A stretch of 64,000 nucleotides of DNA, taken from positions 1-64,000 of the forward strand of contig JADJMD010000009.1 in the NCBI GenBank assembly GCA_016709765.1. The letters run 5' to 3'. Within the stretch, counting starts at the first letter, position 1; every line of letters starts with the position of its first letter. Shown here in pieces: positions 1 through 9,892 of the stretch. The notes beneath the pieces are model-generated. The model was not told where the DNA came from and ran no database searches. It saw only the letters and a list, made by a program, of their open reading frames with translations. This DNA is from Ignavibacteriales bacterium (GTDB lineage: Bacteria; Bacteroidota; Ignavibacteria; Ignavibacteriales; Ignavibacteriaceae). Position numbers and translations under genes: made by a program.

Positions 1-155
1 AAATATTGATACTTTACACCGGTACCATACATCATCTCTGGGACATTATGTTATCAAATTATTAAATACCATTTAACTACAAATCTTCATTTCAATTTAT
101 GGCCTATCTAAGTTATTTATATTCAACAAAATATTTTATTTTCTTATTATTATAT

Positions 156-1654
156 CTAAAATAAATTTCGGAGCAAGTTGATAGATCGTTCTTTGACTTC
201 TTTATCCAAAATTGACCAATTAAAAATGTAAGTAAGAATAACTAATGACAATGCTATTCCCCAAATATAATAACTGAATTCAATCCCGAATAGTACAGAG
301 GATGTAAAAATCAGTATGATCAATGGTGCCGCTGTTGCAGTCAAACTTGCTTTGATATCTAAACTTCCGTTAAAAGTATTTAGAATTTTTTGCACATAAA
401 AATAGGGTAATACAATTGAAGAAAATATTTCACTAATTAGAACTGCAACACCAATACCCGTTAAGCCCATAAGACCGGCTAAATAATATGAAAATCCAAA
501 TAAAGTAATCACTGTGATCGCACGGAGATTATTTATTCCATAGAGATAATTATAAAGCCCCGCACCGAAATTAATCACTGAGATACTTGCAGCTAGACTA
601 ATAAAAAGTTTAAAATCAAAATTTATTATTCCTTTTGTCCAGATTCTAAATATTATTTCAGCAAAAGGGATCACCAATATAATTCCTATATTAACAACTA
701 CACCGCTAAAAAACCAATTTGCAATAAACACGGAATTAAGTTTTTCCTTTTCTTTTGTAGTATGGTATCTAACAAAATCAGGTAATATAGAATTTATCAA
801 AAGATTTGTGATTGAAAGGGCGGTATTAGTCATTGTCCTTATCGTAGTAAATGCAGGCAAAACCACAGATGAAAATAGATTAGATATAAGTAGTATGAGC
901 CCATTATTATTTAATTGCAGGAATAAAACTATTTAGCGTGAGTACTAACGAATGCTTAAAAATTTTTAAAGCTGTTTTTAGGTTAGCACCTTGCCACCAA
1001 GGATAGAACTCCGGAATTTTTTCTTTATGTAAAGTAAAACCATAAACAATAATTTGTATCAATACAAAAGATGCTGGCTTCTAAAATACTACCGCTAATA
1101 TAGTTACTATTAAAATTGAAAAGAATTGGCAAAATCTATATAAAACACCCCACCACTGAGCTTGAAAGTGGGAAAAACCACTTGGCACCATAAGTTTGTG
1201 TAAAATACCACCAATGCTACCTGAAATAAACCAAAAAGTTATTAGAATAAGTAAACTTGAAGGGACCGCATATTTTGTTAGTACAACTGAATTAATACCA
1301 TAAAAGCCGGAGGTAATTAAATAGAACTAATAAAATAACCAATAATATTTGTACTACCCCTATGATAACCGCCATATAAAAACTGGATGCAAGAGTATTT
1401 TTTAATTCATTTTTATCGACGTGATAAGTAATATTCATTTTATTACCTATAAAATTTATGTGGCCTGAATCCAGGGATTGAAGTAAAGAAAAACCAGCAT
1501 ATAATGCTAACCAAACACCATATTTTTCGTTGCCCCAGTATTTTAATAAAATCGGTACTAGTATTATAGTCTGAGCGAACGAAAAAATAAATGAGATGAA
1601 TCCAACAAAGGAATTTCTGAATGCGCGGTGTTGTACACTTGAGTTCTTAGACAT
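156..1654 (-). pseudogene. Wzx-type polysaccharide flippase, broken by several frameshifts
   Basis: This is a multi-pass membrane protein of the MOP/Wzx superfamily, which flips lipid-linked sugar units across the inner membrane. The N-terminal piece (1654 down to 1292) has hydrophobic helices and the family-like stretch YWGNEKYGVWLALYAG. The C-terminal piece (866 down to 156) carries PAFTTIRTMTNTALSITNL and more helices. Between them the other frames continue the protein, for example WWQGANLKTALKIFKHSLV and LNNNGLILLISNLFSS, so the gene is one unit of about 500 codons with at least three frame breaks. It is the last gene of the minus-strand polysaccharide locus. About 155 bases to the left edge show no gene I can support. 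The family assignment is firm; whether the breaks are real is not. Confidence 0.7.
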
Positions 1655-1749
1655 TATAATAGATTTTATTTTCTATTTAAAGAATAAATTATATTTCAGA
1701 ATAGTTCTATTAATAAAACCGTTATAGATAGCGTCAATCTTCAAACTAG

Positions 1750-2675
1750 TTAAACAAAATCTGACAATACTAATAATGAATTTACATAAAATAATTCCAA
1801 TTTAATGCCACCAGCAGGATAGCATTTTCGTATGTCTTTTATTCTTATAAAAAGAATACCTATACCATTTACTATTTCAAAGCTTACCTTATTTCTAAAT
1901 ACAAACCTCTTTAATTTGTATTGTAAATAATTTGGATAATTATTTCTATTAATATTATTCGAATGTATATCAAATAAGAGAAAAATCCTGTCCCAGGAAA
2001 AAGTCGTATAATCTTTTGGATAATCTGTTGGTCTTTCCACCCTAACTTTAATGAGCGGTTCATTTACATATCCGACATCCCATTTTGCGCTTAATCTCAT
2101 CCAAGGTCGACATCTGCGAGCATTCCAAATTTTTCATCCATTCCACCAATCTCATCATAAAACTTTTTCTAATTAAAGCTGTGCCTCTAACAGGGCAACC
2201 CCAATATTTGAGTAAATATTTATTTTAAAAATAAATCACCATTCATAATTTCATTGAATTGATAATTCATTTTTCTATGATAAATGATGTTATTCCCAAG
2301 ATTATATTCGTTAAATACAAACGCAATATTATTAGATTTATTAATTACATTCATCCACTTTCCAGTAATCTGCTTTCGACCGAATCATCATAGGTGCAAT
2401 AAAGCTATAAAATCACCTTTTGATTGTGAGATCGCATAATTTGCATTGCCAGCCATTCCAAGGTTTATTGGTGTCTTAATTGCCTTAATATTTTTATGAA
2501 TAACAGCATACTTTTGAATAATATCCCGGGAATAATCTGTGGAATTATCATCACTTATAATAAATTCAAAATCATTATATGTCTGGGCTAAAATGTATTC
2601 GATTATCTCTGCAAGTATATGACCATGGTTATATACTAAAAGACAGACACTTATTCTAACATTGTCATTATACAT
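1750..2675 (-). pseudogene. Family 2 glycosyltransferase, frameshifted
   Basis: This is a GT-A fold glycosyltransferase that would add a sugar to a polysaccharide repeat unit in the cytoplasm. The N-terminal piece (from 2675) starts VRISVCLLVYNHGHILAEII and contains the nucleotide-sugar site FIISDDNSTD. The C-terminal piece (2100 to 1750) begins in the conserved region RLSAKWDVGYVNEPLIKVR. Between 2388 and 2100 the other frames supply WKVDECN-like sequence, then KYWGCPVRGTALIRKSFYDE and DEIGGMDEKFGMLADVDL, which is typical GT2 sequence. At least two single-base shifts therefore separate the pieces. It lies between an acyltransferase and a flippase. Confidence 0.7.
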
Positions 2676-2687
2676 TAGAAAAATCTA

Positions 2688-3366
2688 TCATCCTCTAAAT
2701 TCAATTTCTGCTTTTATAATTTTTGCAGGATTACCCCCAACCAATGATCTGGCTGGAACATCTTTTGTGACAACTGAATGAGCAGCTATAACAGCGCCGT
2801 CGCCAATTGTTACTCCTTTAAGAATGGTGGCATTCATACCTATCCAGACATTATTACCTATTATCACAGGTGCTGTTTCAATCTGTTGCACTCCTTCTAT
2901 ATATAATTTGTGAAAGTCATGATCACAAATTGTTACACCCCAGGCAATTGCACAATCTTTACCAATTTTAACACTCTCTTTGAGATTATCTTAGAATTTC
3001 CGGCGGTGAAGGTATTCCCTTCAAAACTAATTTTACCACCTTCTAATATCCAAATCAGGGAACCACGCCCTATATGATTATATCCATAGATGTTAAGTTC
3101 ACCACCCATTCTAATGTACATTGAAATACGACCAGCCCAACCTCTAAAACTGCTTCTCTCAGTTCCAAACACAAGAAATCCATTATCATAAAAATTTACT
3201 ACAGCATTTTTCTCAAATGTAAAATTTGCTTTCCAATTGATATAAGCACATAATCGTAAAAAAGATTTTGAAACTGAATATTTTGATATGAGGTGAAAAA
3301 TGAAAAATTAAACTACGCAAATTGTATTGGTGCTTCTATTTTAATATGAGCAAACGGATGTTTCAT
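2688..3366 (-). pseudogene. Hexapeptide-repeat acyltransferase, frameshifted
   Basis: This is a left-handed beta-helix acyltransferase, probably an O-acetyltransferase for a sugar of the polysaccharide. The C-terminal piece contains the hexapeptide repeats VIIGNNVWIGMNATILKGV and ends with VGGNPAKIIKAEIEF, the classical maltose O-acetyltransferase-like ending. An upstream piece (3172 to 2933) supplies earlier coils, for example NIYGYNHIGRGSLIW. Reading across the break gives GKDCAIAWGVTICDHDFHKL. The start at 3366 (MKHPFAHIKIEAP) is inferred, because an additional stop interrupts the first 30 codons. Exact substrate is unknown. Confidence 0.65.
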
Positions 3367-3434
3367 ATTTTATTAAATAATATTTTAATAAGGTTAAAAA
3401 AAAACACATTTTATAATAAGAACTTTTTAAACTC

Positions 3435-4622
3435 TTAAAAATATAGTGTTCTCAAAGAATTTATTATTGATGAATAACTATAATTTTCAATTATTTTAAG
3501 AGATTCCTTACCAAAACTATCTCTCATATTTTTGTCAAACAATAAAATCTGCATCTTTGTTTTTAAGTCATCAACATTTGAACACTCAAATTGAAAACCA
3601 TTTTGCCCGTCTCTCAATAAATCATTAGCGCAGCCAATTTGATCTGATAAAACAAGTGGCAGGCTAAAATTCATTGCTTCATTAACTACTAACTCCGCAG
3701 GTTTCACCTGCACCAGATGGAAGTACAAAGATATCAGCACAAGCAAAATATTTTCCAATTTCAGTTTGATTTTTAAAGCCTGTTAGATAAACACCTTTTA
3801 TTACATTTGCTTTAATATACTCTTCCATTTCACTTCTAAGTTCGCCATCGCCTAAGAAAATTAATGCTGAATTTTCATCGCTTAACAAATGATAAGATTT
3901 TAATAAATCCATTGGTCTCTTTTTGTATATGTACTTACCTGAAGTGAGGATAATCTTTTGATCAATAGGCAACCCAAGCTCTTTTCTTATTATGCGTTTT
4001 TTGTCTTTATTTTCTTCGTATTCATTTTTAAATCTGTCATTATCGACTGCATGAGGTGTGAAAACAAATTTACGTTCAGGTACTCCATAATATTTATAGT
4101 ATTCTTTATTTTGTTTTCCTACATACAAAAAATAGTCAATGAAACTAAATAATAATTTTCCAAGCAGTATTCTTTTAAATGAAAGAAATATTTTATTCTT
4201 TAATATTTCCTGATTGTAAGGGTTGTCACCTCTGATACAGACTTTTAATCCATACATTTTACCAAGAACAATTGAAATCATATTTGTGAAATTATTCCAA
4301 CCGTGTACAACTAAAAAATTTCCTCTTTCTTTCTTTAGAATTTGGAATATTTCAAAGTTAATTAATCCAAAAAAACCATTAAAGATAGAAGGTTTCAAGA
4401 ATTATTCTTCAGAAATTTGTAATTGTACTCTTCTAGCAGTGGAACATCCCACTTAACCTCAACACCAAAACCATTATCAATGTGTCCTTTGACATTCTCA
4501 TCAGAACAATATAGAACAATTAAATCGATATCAGGTTGTTCAGCAATTTTAACAAACAGTGGGGAAAAATACTGTATGGGGTGGCTTAAAAGAAAAATAA
4601 ATCGTTTGTTGTTATTTGCCAT
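3435..4622 (-). pseudogene. Family 4 (group 1) glycosyltransferase, frameshifted
   Basis: This is a GT-B fold glycosyltransferase of the polysaccharide locus. The N-terminal piece reads MANNNKRFIFLLSHPIQYFS. The middle piece holds the glycosyltransferase core, with LTSGKYIYKKRPMDLL, LIFLGDGELRSEMEEY and FACADIFVLPSGAGET. The C-terminal piece continues VVNEAMNFSLPLVLSDQIG and ends about 85 codons later. The two joins, near 4396 and 3700, are each explained by a one-base shift; at the second, GAGETCGVSS-stop should read on into the VVNEA motif with its conserved glutamate. The start at 4622 is preferred over an ATG four codons upstream because the strand beta-1 sequence begins directly after it. 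Confidence 0.72.
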
Positions 4623-4717
4623 TATTTTTAGCAATTAAGTTGTAAAACTAAAATAATCGAACAACATATTTCCTAATTAATTTTTTTAATAATTTTATTA
4701 ACAAAAAAGTTCCTTGT

Positions 4718-5595
4718 TTACGATGTATTTGTTAAAAATCGTGTAATTGAGTTCGGCGTAATATCCATAATTTTATTTTTCAATCTTCCAGCGGGGATCG
4801 GAAATAGTTCAGATTTAGAACCAAATATTTTTACATAATTAATTTCAAAAAGATCCTTTACACCATCTTTCCACTCTTTTATAGAGTAATGCCTCGCTGT
4901 AAACCCATCTGTTAGATTTTGGACTAAATTTTTTAATGAACCGTATTTGAAGAGCTTTCCTAAAATAATTCCTTGTATAAATCCACTGGCTATGTAATAA
5001 CCCATATACTCCTATGGTAAACCATAATTATCGCTTCGCCGCCCGGTTTCAAAACTCTTTGTATTTCTTCTAAGATTTTTCTTGTATTAGAAGAATGATG
5101 AATAACACCCCAGGACCAAACAAAATCAAACGAATTATCTTCAAATTGTAAAGCTTCAGCATCCATTTTTAATATTTTACCATTAAGTTCAAAAACTTTA
5201 AATCTGTTTGAAGCCTTGTAATTGCATAGTCTGTTAGATCAATGCCGGTAAAATCTTTAGCGTATTTTGCTAATAATGCGGCGTGACTTCCATTTCCAAC
5301 CCCTATTTCAAGAACCTTCTTATTTTTTAAGGATTCAAAATCAATCAATTTTCAAACGGAATTTTTTATAAGGTAAAAATTCAATTGCATTAGAAAAAAA
5401 CCTCTTCTATCTATTTCCTTATAAAATTCTTTACTGAATTCTTTGTATTGTAATTCTTCATTCCAATCATAACGCATTGGGTGGGTTTCCCACCAGTTTT
5501 TATTTTGTTCCTGCCATTTCTTTTCATCTTCCTTATCAAATGGTAAAGCAGTAGGTGAATTTAAGCTTTCTGGCTTTTTTATTAAAATCTTTCAT
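4718..5595 (-). pseudogene. Class I SAM-dependent methyltransferase, frameshifted
   Basis: The reverse strand encodes a methyltransferase of the Methyltransf_11/25 kind: NWWETHPMRYDWNEE near the N-terminus, then the SAM-binding motif KVLEIGVGNGSHAALLA, followed by FTGIDLTDYAI. The longest open piece (5005 to 4718) is the C-terminal domain, with GFTARHYSIKEWKDGVKDLF. At least three frame changes are needed to read the whole protein. Genes with this architecture are common in O-antigen and glycan loci, where they methylate sugars or remodel lipid carriers. The acceptor here cannot be told from sequence. It sits between two family 4 glycosyltransferases. Confidence 0.65.
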
Positions 5596-5645
5596 TATCT
5601 CTTAACTTTTCGAAATTAACAATTGGGTAATTCCTAATAATATTA

Positions 5646-6639
5646 TTAGTTACTATTTAAAACTTTTGAATATAATATACCATATTGCTCAGCGATATCA
5701 TTTAGGTTAAATCTTTTAGCATTCTTATAGCCATTATGGATTAAATTGTTTCTAAAAATGTCATCATTAATGATTTTAAGAATACCGCCTCTAATTTCTT
5801 CAACGTTAAAAGGATTAACAATTAATCGCATCACCCGCAACTTCGGGCATTGATAGTAAATTAGAAGTAATAACAGGTCTGCCAACAGTGTTTGCTTCAA
5901 CTATCGGCATTCCAAAACCTTCGTAAGTAGAAACGAATGCCAGCATATCGCAGGCAATATATTGTTCAAATACTTCTTCATCTGACAAGTATGTAAAGTT
6001 TGCATAATCAATATTATTTTCATTTAACTCATTTATTACTTCACTCCTAAGCACACCTATGATATGTAGTTTACAGTTTAACCCTGATATAGATTTTATG
6101 AGTCTAATAAGATTTTTGTTAGTATCTGTACCTATATGAAGTATTATCGGCTTCTCTTTATTAAATTCTTTATCCACACGATGAAAAACAGGGGATATTG
6201 AAACGTGAATTACTTTTATTTTATCCGGATCACATTTTACATATTTAAGAATCTCATCCTTAGTTGCCTGTGAAATTGCTACAACAAACTTAGCCCTTGC
6301 AATAGGAATTGAATACCAGAATAATTTTGCTATTTGCAGCTTTATACCAGTTAATCTGTCCAGTAATACACAATCTAGGATTGTTACAATATTTTTATTT
6401 TCCTAAAAAATAAATTAAGATAATTTACATCACCTGTAATATGATTAACGTCCATTTGTTTTAAATGCGGCTTCAATCGTGTTGTATAGCCTTTTGAATA
6501 GTCCATTGCTATAATAACTGCACTCATTATATTCAATATCAAACTTATCACTTAGTGCATTTCGGACATTTTTATAAAATCCTTCAATACTATAATGGCT
6601 GCTTTTTATTACTTTTCTGTGAAAATGAACAACTTGCAT
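5646..6639 (-). pseudogene. Family 4 glycosyltransferase, frameshifted
   Basis: This is a second GT-B glycosyltransferase. It begins MQVVHFHRKVIKSSHYSIEG at 6639. The middle, in other frames, reads QMDVNHITGDVNYL and then KFVVAISQATKDEILKYVKC. The catalytic half contains ILHIGTDTNKNLIRLIKSI and the glutamate-rich motif AFVSTYEGFGMPIVEANTVG. The C-terminal stretch NPFNVEEIRGGILKIIND follows after a one-base shift near 5820 (MPEVAGDA, then a frame change). The EGFGMPIVEA motif with two glutamates is the family 4 donor-binding signature. It precedes the methyltransferase in the same direction. Confidence 0.72.
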
Positions 6640-7085
6640 TACTAACTATATCTTAATTTCTAAATAAATTTTGAGAGTACATAAAGCGCCCAGAGTCGTG
6701 ACCAATGAAGCTTGTTAATGTTGAGTGCTGAATGTTTAATCAAGGGGGTTCAGTTTAGAATCTTAGATTTGAATTATTAATTCTTTAAGTTTACCGTTGC
6801 TCATCCAATCTGCAAAAGGAAAAGTAAAGCCCATTTTTGGTCTGTTAATCAGTTCTAAAGGAATATCCCCAACTGCATCAACTAACATTTTTTGGATAAT
6901 TTTATCAAAGGCATTATCAATATAAGGAAGAACAGTTTTATATAGAAGATGGTCTACAAAAGGCACACGAAGTTCCAGGGAATGCGCCATACTAAAACAT
7001 CGCTGTCGCGCAGTAACTGGTTGCGCATATAGCATGTTGTTTCCATCATAGAGACATATTGAAGGGCGCTTAAATCATTAAGTGG

Positions 7086-7146
7086 TGCTTGCCGCGCTTC
7101 TCCCGCAATGACGGACGTTGATCCCGAAACAAGTTCGGGATGACAA
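7086..7146 (-). repeat. Palindromic mini-element inserted in asnB (CHPELVSGS peptide)
   Basis: About 60 bases inside the asnB synthetase domain encode CHPELVSGSTSVIAGEARQA, which has no place in the AsnB family. The DNA contains an inverted repeat (ATCCCGAAAC...GTTCGGGAT). The same GATCCCGAAA and TTCGGGATGACA halves recur in intergenic DNA at 12576-12619, and a diverged version is at 23578-23602. It behaves like the palindromic elements known inside Rickettsia genes, which insert without stopping translation. The insertion lies in a loop before the LRDSDV helix. Confidence 0.65.
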
Positions 7147-7781
7147 GACCAACCAAGGGTTTTCAGTTCGGCATTTGTGAACAATCCACGCATAAGTTTG
7201 TATTCAGCATTTGGCGCATCTGGGTTGTTAAAATACTCAATTGCTTTAGCCGGTAATTTATTTTTAAGCAGTGGCGCAGCAGCTTTCATTAAAATTTTTG
7301 CAAAAGGGATATTTTTAATTCTTTGGTATTTTGGAATATTAATAAAAGAAGGATAACCACCGAAAAGTTCGTCTCCTCCTAAGCCGGAAAGCACTACTTT
7401 AAGTCCAGCCTGCTTAGCTGCTTTAGAAACAAAGTACGTATTTATGCCGTCGATAGTGGGCTGATCCATTGAAGCCATTATGTTTTCAAAGTCATCAAGC
7501 AGATCTTTTTCATAAAAGGGGATTTCAATATGCTCGGTGTTGTATTTTTTGGCTGCGATTCTGGCGTATTTAGATTCATCAAGTTTATTACCGGGAAAAA
7601 CCATAGAAACGGTTTTTATTTTTTCCTGTCCAACCTGCCGCATAAGCGATACAATTGCAGTGGAATCAATTCCGCCGGATAAAAAGCACCAACTTCAACA
7701 TCGGATACTAAATGAGAACGAACGGAATCAAGCAGCGCGGTTCTTATTTTTTTCTTTGCATCGTTGTCATACTTTTGTTCA

Positions 7782-7879
7782 GTGATGAGTGATGAGTGAT
7801 CAGTGATGAGTGATGAGGAATCAGTGATGAGTGATGAGTGAGCAGGAAACAGTGATGAGGGATCAGTGATGAGTGATGA
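7782..7879. repeat. Heptanucleotide tandem array, 14 units, inside asnB
   Basis: Fourteen consecutive 7-base units, mostly GTGATGA with GTGATCA, GTGAGCA, GGAATCA, GGAAACA and GGGATCA variants, run from 7782 to 7879. Because 7 is not a multiple of 3, each unit shifts the frame and 21 bases encode a recurring heptapeptide (SSLITDH-like) on the minus strand. A related, more degenerate 7-base periodicity continues at 7913-7947 (units such as ATCTCTG and ATTTCTG). Confidence 0.85.
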
Positions 7880-8280
7880 GTTTTCCGTAAATAAATTATT
7901 AAAACTCCAATATTCACTGATCTCTAATTTCTGATCTCTGATTACTAAATAATGTCCCGGAAGAAGGGAAGATACTTCGTTATAAATGGTAAGAGGCGCA
8001 GGAACCGAACCTGTTTCTAAAAACGCATCAATACCTTTGCTGGAGATTGTAAGATTATTTTTATAATGCTTTATTGCTTTAAGCTCGAGGAAAAATAAAT
8101 TCGTTGTCATTATTCAAATAATAAAAAGGTTTGATGCCAAAGCGGTCCCGCGCAGCAAAAGAGTTTTTTCTTTATCATCCCATATAGCAAAAGCAAACAT
8201 ACCGCGCAGCATATTCAGACAGTCTTTGCCGTACTTAATATATAGTTTGAGTATAACTTCCGTATCGCTGTTAGAAAGTA

Positions 8281-8378
8281 GTGATGAGTGATCAGTGATG
8301 GGTGATGAGTGATCAGTGATCAGTAAAGAATTTGATTCGTTCGACTGTTTACTGTTTACTATTAACTGCTTACTAAGC
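8281..8378. repeat. Second heptanucleotide tract in asnB (two sub-arrays)
   Basis: Six units of GTGATGA/GTGATCA/GTGATGG run from 8281 to 8322 and encode LLITDHSSPITDHSSLL on the minus strand. After a 21-base interruption, five units of a different heptamer family (ACTGTTT, ACTGTTT, ACTATTA, ACTGCTT, ACTAAGC) run from 8344 to 8378. Both lie between the glutaminase motif YNYKEL and the conserved DTEVILKLY, a surface loop of the N-terminal domain. Confidence 0.8.
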
Positions 8379-8653
8379 TCTTTGTAGTTGTAAATTTCTC
8401 CATTGTAAACAATTGTATATCTGCCATCTTGTGTTGTCATCGGCTGATGAGCAGAAGGGGAAAGATCGATAATTGAGAGTCGGAGGTGAGCTAATGCAAC
8501 ATTGGCATCTTTAGAAATGTAGATCCCTTTATCATCAGGTCCGCGATGAGCAAGAATATCCCTTGCGGCAAGCACTCTGCCTTCATCAATCTTATCTTTA
8601 GTATTAATTACACCGAATATGCCGCACATTTTAATCCGCCTCTGTATTGCTTT

Positions 8654-9892
8654 TTAAGAAAATGTTGATGATAAAGCCATAAACAAAAATATTAAAAAAA
8701 GAGGAAATGGTACACTTCCAACACCAACCCACCAGCCTTCAAATTGAGAATGAATGAGCATAGCTGCTAAGGCAGCAGTGAGGAGTGAGCAGTGAGGAGT
8801 GAGCAGTTTAAAACGTTTGAAAAGTAATTTTAAGGTAATATAAAATATCGGTAACAAGAAAAGTAGTAATCCTATCAATCCGGTTTCTTCAATTAAGGCT
8901 AAAACGGAGTTTCCTTTTTCGCGTATATATCTTCCATCTTCATAGTGGCTTCCGGTTGATATTGGAGTTTTAATGTTAGGAGCACTTACTCCATAACCCA
9001 AACCAAAAATACCTCCTAGTTTAGCTGCTTCTAAAGATGGTTCCCATAATATCATTCGCCTGTCAAGTATTCTTCCTCCGTCCTTATTTAATACTTCACT
9101 GATTGAATTATGAATTTGGGAAACGCTGAAGTACAAGACAAGTATTACAGTAAAAATCGAAAATAATACTGCAAATATTTTTTTTGATTTTGCAATTAAC
9201 AGGTATGTAATAATTCCAACAAATAGAGCTAAAATAGCTGCACGGGAATAGGTGAGCAGGAGAAGTAATAGGTTAGAAGTAAGGAGTAAGAAAATAGACA
9301 CAAAAATAAAATAATGCTTTTTGGAATTCTCTATGCGCTTGGCACTTTGCTCAATGCCCAAAGCAATTATCCCCGGAAGTGTAAAAAGAAGTGCAGCTGC
9401 AAGTGCGTTCTGATGCCCGGCAAAGCCCATAAAACCCAAACTGTTGCCGCCACTCCAATTTTCTGTAAGGGTGTTTGTAATTAATGCAGTAACCGAAATA
9501 ATAATGATAAAGATATTTGCAGGTATTAAGAAACTAATACTTCCATTTGAAGAATTTCTTTTGAATAGGAGCACAGCAGCTAAAATTCCGGTGTACATAA
9601 AAATCAGAAAAACTGATCTCTGAAAAGTAATTATAGGATATAAAGACCAGATTGATGCAGCAAGTGTATAAAACGGAAATGCAAATATTATTATTGCCGA
9701 TCTTAAATTAAGATATTTATATAGCTTAAAGTATATACCTAAGATTATACTAATTAAAAGCACAACGGGCACGATGTAATAAAGTGAACTTAATGCAGGG
9801 AAAGCACGGCTGACAATTCCAATGACAGCAAGAGTAAGAAGGTAATAGGTGCATTGCTTAATAAACGTTTTTTTACCGGGTAAATTATTCAT
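8654..9892 (-). CDS. O-antigen ligase/polymerase-like membrane protein
   Basis: This 412-residue protein has about ten hydrophobic helices and the Wzy_C/O-antigen ligase (PF04932) layout: short helices, the motif GFAGHQNALAAALLFTLPG, then a large periplasmic loop (about residues 265-330) ending SHYEDGRYIREKGNSVLALI. That loop normally carries the conserved arginine and histidine residues for glycan transfer. It would either polymerise repeat units or attach the finished chain. Its start codon shares one base with the stop of the upstream membrane-protein gene, so the two are translationally coupled. Heptanucleotide repeat tracts at 8778-8805 and 9251-9290 encode LLTPHCSLLT and LLLTSNLLLLLLT without breaking the frame. 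Confidence 0.82.
   Translation of the reverse strand: MNNLPGKKTFIKQCTYYLLTLAVIGIVSRAFPALSSLYYIVPVVLLISIILGIYFKLYKYLNLRSAIIIFAFPFYTLAASIWSLYPIITFQRSVFLIFMYTGILAAVLLFKRNSSNGSISFLIPANIFIIIISVTALITNTLTENWSGGNSLGFMGFAGHQNALAAALLFTLPGIIALGIEQSAKRIENSKKHYFIFVSIFLLLTSNLLLLLLTYSRAAILALFVGIITYLLIAKSKKIFAVLFSIFTVILVLYFSVSQIHNSISEVLNKDGGRILDRRMILWEPSLEAAKLGGIFGLGYGVSAPNIKTPISTGSHYEDGRYIREKGNSVLALIEETGLIGLLLFLLPIFYITLKLLFKRFKLLTPHCSLLTAALAAMLIHSQFEGWWVGVGSVPFPLFLIFLFMALSSTFS
8778..8805. repeat. Heptanucleotide array in the O-antigen ligase gene
   Basis: Four perfect-phase units GTGAGGA, GTGAGCA, GTGAGGA, GTGAGCA encode LLTPHCSLLT on the minus strand, in a loop between transmembrane helices near the C-terminus. 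The unit differs by one or two bases from the asnB arrays. Confidence 0.75.
9251..9290. repeat. Degenerate heptanucleotide tract in the O-antigen ligase gene
   Basis: The minus strand reads as diverged 7-base units (CTTACTC, CTTACTT, CTAACCT, ATTACTT, CTCCTGC). They encode the leucine-threonine-rich helix LLLTSNLLLLLLTYSR. The periodicity is weaker than at 8778 and may be a decayed array. Confidence 0.4.

Larger units (their letters stand above)
6660..8629 (-). pseudogene. asnB: Asparagine synthetase (glutamine-hydrolysing), frameshifted and carrying repeat insertions
   Basis: The N-terminal class II glutaminase domain starts MCGIFGVINTKDKID with the catalytic Cys2 and contains LAHRGPDDKG and NGEIYNYKEL. 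The synthetase domain contains the ATP pyrophosphatase loop (reading SGGIDS once a missing T in a T-run near 7678 is restored), FPGNKLDESKYA, GLGGDELFGGYPSF and SMAHSLELRVPFVDH. The last codons, LHWSRLWALYVLSKFI, lie in a shifted frame ending at 6660. At least four frame breaks are visible (near 8130, 7678, 6995 and 6770). In polysaccharide loci AsnB-type enzymes usually amidate a sugar or amino-acid substituent. Heptanucleotide arrays (8281-8378, 7782-7947) and a palindromic insert (7086-7146) lie within the reading frame. Confidence 0.85.

Noticed and set aside
1..155. Possible gene running off the left edge
   Set aside because: A dozen open codons at the edge on the minus strand (MYGTGVKYQYF) are too few to judge.
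7782..7879. Possible CRISPR array
   Set aside because: The repeats are 7 bases long, contiguous and without spacers, and they lie in a coding frame; this is a simple tandem array.
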